Shown here piece after piece: positions 5,566 to 6,939 of a stretch of DNA of 6,939 bases. The first letter of the stretch is position 1, and each line of letters starts with the position of its first letter. The notes beneath the pieces are model-generated. The model made no database searches. It saw only the letters and a program-made list of their open reading frames with translations, and was not told where the DNA came from. Source of the DNA: DATHTS01 sp041940425 (lineage in GTDB: Bacteria > Acidobacteriota > Blastocatellia > Pyrinomonadales > Pyrinomonadaceae); contig JBGTSF010000125.1 of the NCBI GenBank assembly GCA_041940425.1, forward strand, positions 1-6,939, given 5' to 3'. A program made the position numbers and the translations under genes.

Positions 5566-5752
5566 TTTTGAGAGTTTTCTGATGACTTTCATACGCAGCT
5601 TGAAAACTTGCCAACAACAAAGCCTTTCTTTTTTCGACATTTTTATCCGCCGCCGCTTTTCCGGTTTTCGATCTATTTGCGGTTGCCGGTTTGGCTTTTG
5701 AACCGTTAGCCGATTTCGCGCCGTTTGATGAGTCGGTTGTTTTCTTGTTCAT
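5558..5752 (-). CDS. Small basic antitoxin candidate for the PIN toxin
   Basis: 64 residues. The start is the ATG at 5752, chosen because AGAGGT (GAGG at 5763-5766) lies 10 nt upstream; the longer frame opens at a TTG that is also part of a perfect -35-like TTGACA. The N-terminal two thirds is low-complexity Lys/Ala/Ser/Asn (about 1-38), resembling a histone-H1-like tail. The C-terminus is a helix (EKRKALLLASFQAAYESHQK). There is no recognisable AbrB, RHH or Phd domain. The antitoxin role is inferred from order, size and the 8-base overlap with the PIN gene. The helix could occupy the toxin groove and the basic tail could bind DNA or RNA. No family recognised. Confidence 0.65.
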   Translation of the reverse strand: MNKKTTDSSNGAKSANGSKAKPATANRSKTGKAAADKNVEKRKALLLASFQAAYESHQKTLKND

Positions 5753-5770
5753 ACGATTTGCACCTCTTGA

Positions 5771-5803
5771 TTTATATGATGTCATTTTGGGAAAAATTGT
5801 CAA
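5771..5803 (-). promoter_or_regulatory. Possible promoter of the PIN module
   Basis: Perfect -35 TTGACA on the minus strand (5803-5798). The best -10 by sequence, TATAAA (5776-5771), is 21 nt away, longer than usual; TCATAT at 18 nt spacing is a weaker match. Leader length to the ATG at 5752 would be very short. Tentative. Confidence 0.35.
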
Positions 5804-5852
5804 TAAAAATGAGAATAGTCATCTCGAAAATGGGAATGAATCAAGCAAACTT

Positions 5853-5899
5853 CCGCTCGCCGGACGGCGAAGCGGGGGTTATTTGTCGCCTTCAGCGGC
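5853..5899. repeat. Two adjacent hairpins between the secreted-protein gene and the PIN module
   Basis: Hairpin A: CCGCT-CGCCG-GA-CGGCG-AAGCGG (5853-5875) with a one-base bulge. Hairpin B: GTCGC-CTTCA-GCGGC (5885-5899), immediately after the stop codon of the gene at 5902. Hairpin B plus its flanks (TTATTT before, TTTTATTCAA after) resembles one unit of the 42-bp array at 2623-2786. On the plus strand B is followed by TTTTATT; on the minus strand neither hairpin has a T-run, so termination of the minus-strand gene is uncertain. Confidence 0.55.
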
Positions 5900-5901
5900 T
5901 T

Positions 5902-6732
5902 TTATTCAACTAGCCAGTATTGCAGTTCTACACTGCTTACGGTTCCGCCCGCGCCGCCGAATTGGATGACGAACGATTTGTAATTGCATCCGTTCGAACA
6001 CGGCGGGAAAATTTTATCTACATGGTTGAAGTAAAAATTGCCGTAACCCTCTTTGACCGGTCTGCCGAGAATTTGAAAGACTTCTTCTTTCGTCTTTCCC
6101 GCCAGATAACTGCGGATCTGATCGGGTGTCCAGGTGCGCGTATTGTCCACGCCCGGAGTTGTGGTTCTGGTCGGCGGCGTTTGATTTCCGGCGGTCGTTT
6201 TCGGAGTTTGGGTTTGAGCCGTTTTAGTCGTTTTGCCGTTCTTGCCGCCTCTGGTCAGTTTTATTTTGGCGTAACCGTCGTGGGGCGGGTAACGCGCCTC
6301 GATGCTGCCGTCGTCCTTTTGAATGACATACCATTTTCTCATCTCTTCGCTGCGGCTCGCGTCCGGCACGACATCGAGCAGTTCGATGGTTTTCAGACTG
6401 CCGAAAATTCTGTCCTTCGGCACTTCGCGCCATTCGCCGGTGAACTCGCTTTTCTTATAGATCAGCTCATATTCCAGATATACGAGACGATACGTGCCGT
6501 CCGCATTGATCTGCAAAATGCCCATGTCTTTCGCGCCCCTGCCGATGGTCGTCGTGTTCGTCCGCTCGACGGTCGTGCGGTCAACCTGCCGCGTCGTCGT
6601 GGTATTGGAAAACGTCGCGCCCAGATCAACATTCCAGTTGCCGATAAAAATATTCGACTCCTGCGCCCGCGCCGCCGAAGCCGTAAGGACGATCAACAGC
6701 GCAATAATTCCGATAAAGTTTAATTGTTTCAT
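5902..6732 (-). CDS. Secreted protein with BamE-like C-terminal domain
   Basis: 276 residues. Signal peptide: MKQL, a hydrophobic core FIGIIALLIVLTASA, and a probable signal peptidase I cut after ARA at residue 23; there is no lipobox Cys. Residues about 28-160 form a beta-rich region (IFIGNWNVDL, LQINADGTYRLVYLEYELIY, EFTGEW, YVIQKDDGSIEARY) that could be lipocalin-like, but I do not recognise it firmly. A Thr/Gln/Pro-rich linker spans about 162-200. Residues about 204-272 resemble SmpA/BamE-type domains: IRSYLAGKTKEEVFQILGRP, then FYF, then FVIQFGGAGGTVSSVEL. Two cysteines, CSNGC (245-249), could form a disulfide outside the cytoplasm. The start is ATG at 6732; the Shine-Dalgarno is weak in an A-rich leader. 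The probable promoter is in repeat copy 3, about 105 nt upstream. Likely periplasmic or secreted; role unknown. Confidence 0.85.
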   Translation of the reverse strand: MKQLNFIGIIALLIVLTASAARAQESNIFIGNWNVDLGATFSNTTTTRQVDRTTVERTNTTTIGRGAKDMGILQINADGTYRLVYLEYELIYKKSEFTGEWREVPKDRIFGSLKTIELLDVVPDASRSEEMRKWYVIQKDDGSIEARYPPHDGYAKIKLTRGGKNGKTTKTAQTQTPKTTAGNQTPPTRTTTPGVDNTRTWTPDQIRSYLAGKTKEEVFQILGRPVKEGYGNFYFNHVDKIFPPCSNGCNYKSFVIQFGGAGGTVSSVELQYWLVE

Positions 6733-6753
6733 TTTTTTGTTTTCTTTGTAATT

Positions 6754-6885
6754 GAGTATTTCCTAAGGTCTATTGAGTTAAAGCTCTAAAGAGATTCGTA
6801 AAGTATTGGAATCTCGCCCTTTAAAGTTTTGTGAACGAACGGCAATTTAGCATTATTTCATTTTTATTACAAGCGATTTTTTTGC
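6754..6885 (-). repeat. Promoter-leader repeat, copy 3
   Basis: Third, more diverged copy. Minus-strand order: A-tract, TTGTAA, 17 nt, TGCTAAATT, then a stem AAACTTTAAAG/CTTTAGAGCTTT with one bulge (6819-6829 with 6780-6791). An inner perfect 7-bp stem GAGATTC/GAATCTC follows (6809-6815 with 6791-6797). The loop keeps the conserved CAATACTTTAC core. CCTTAGGAAATACTC (6768-6754) corresponds to CCTCAGGAAAATCTC in copy 2. The distal CTGATTG/CAATCAG part of copies 1 and 2 is absent. Lies directly upstream of the gene at 6732. Confidence 0.7.
6844..6872 (-). promoter_or_regulatory. Predicted extended -10 promoter for the secreted-protein gene
   Basis: -35 TTGTAA (6872-6867), exactly 17 nt, -10 TAAATT (6849-6844) with TGC before it, and A7 upstream. 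Start expected near 6837, giving a leader of about 105 nt. Of the three copies this is the most conventionally placed promoter. Confidence 0.6.
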
Positions 6886-6939
6886 GGGTAGCGTCCTAAT
6901 TTGTGTTGCCAGATAATAATCTTCAAACTTGCTCCGTAG

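Noticed and set aside
5566..5640. 25-codon N-terminal extension of the PIN toxin
   Set aside because: It lies inside the antitoxin gene, and PIN domains start with the strand carrying the first Asp, which fits the ATG at 5565.
5753..5803. 17-codon N-terminal extension of the small PIN antitoxin from a TTG
   Set aside because: The TTG is part of a TTGACA box. The ATG at 5752 has a good Shine-Dalgarno at suitable distance.
5920..6723. 267-codon plus-strand frame
   Set aside because: Fully antisense to the secreted protein, which has a clear signal peptide and domain. The composition (Arg-rich) is typical of a GC-driven shadow frame.
6886..6939. Possible further gene or RNA at the right edge
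   Set aside because: No open frame, hairpin or repeat was found in these 54 bases.

Overview
The window reads as a bacterial chromosome segment of about 50-60% G+C (sampled lines: 36/60 G+C at 61-120, 39/60 at 3121-3180), broken by one strongly AT-rich block (19/60 G+C at 1441-1500). The dense hairpin repeats, two toxin-antitoxin modules, and cell-envelope proteins with carboxypeptidase-regulatory-like and BamE-like domains would fit an Acidobacteriota genome, perhaps Blastocatellia. That assignment is a weak inference from style, not from a marker gene.

Layout. At 1-282 on the plus strand is the 3' end of an acyl-CoA synthetase (ANL superfamily). All other genes lie on the minus strand. At 297-2193 is an AT-rich two-gene operon: tcmP (three-Cys-motif partner) followed by its DUF5131 / phage Gp37-Gp68 partner with a C-X6-C-X2-C cluster. 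This is a known but functionally unexplained pair, probably acquired horizontally. At 2274-2454 is copy 1 of a repeated promoter-leader element. At 2460-2930 there is no gene but a run of hairpins, a 42-bp tandem array and a 36-nt palindrome. At 2951-3871 is a helical protein with a C-terminal carboxypeptidase-regulatory-like domain. At 3976-4269 is a 21-bp minisatellite, and at 4262-4446 is copy 2 of the promoter-leader. At 4449-5079 is a Doc-like toxin with an AbrB-like antitoxin, and at 5122-5752 a PIN-domain toxin with a small basic antitoxin. At 5902-6732 is a secreted protein with a BamE-like C-terminus. At 6754-6885 is copy 3 of the promoter-leader. The last 54 bases (6886-6939) show nothing I can assign.

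How it fits together. The most distinctive structure is the element present three times (2274-2454, 4262-4446, 6754-6885), always in the same orientation and upstream of a minus-strand gene. Each copy has an A-tract, TTGTAA, a spacer of exactly 17 nt, and TGCTAAATT (an extended -10). A hairpin with a conserved loop follows, then a CCTYAGGAAA-like block. I infer a dispersed promoter plus structured leader that drives tcmP-DUF5131, the carboxypeptidase-regulatory-like protein (through the minisatellite) and the secreted BamE-like protein. Both toxin-antitoxin modules have overlapping genes typical of translational coupling and carry their own candidate promoters.
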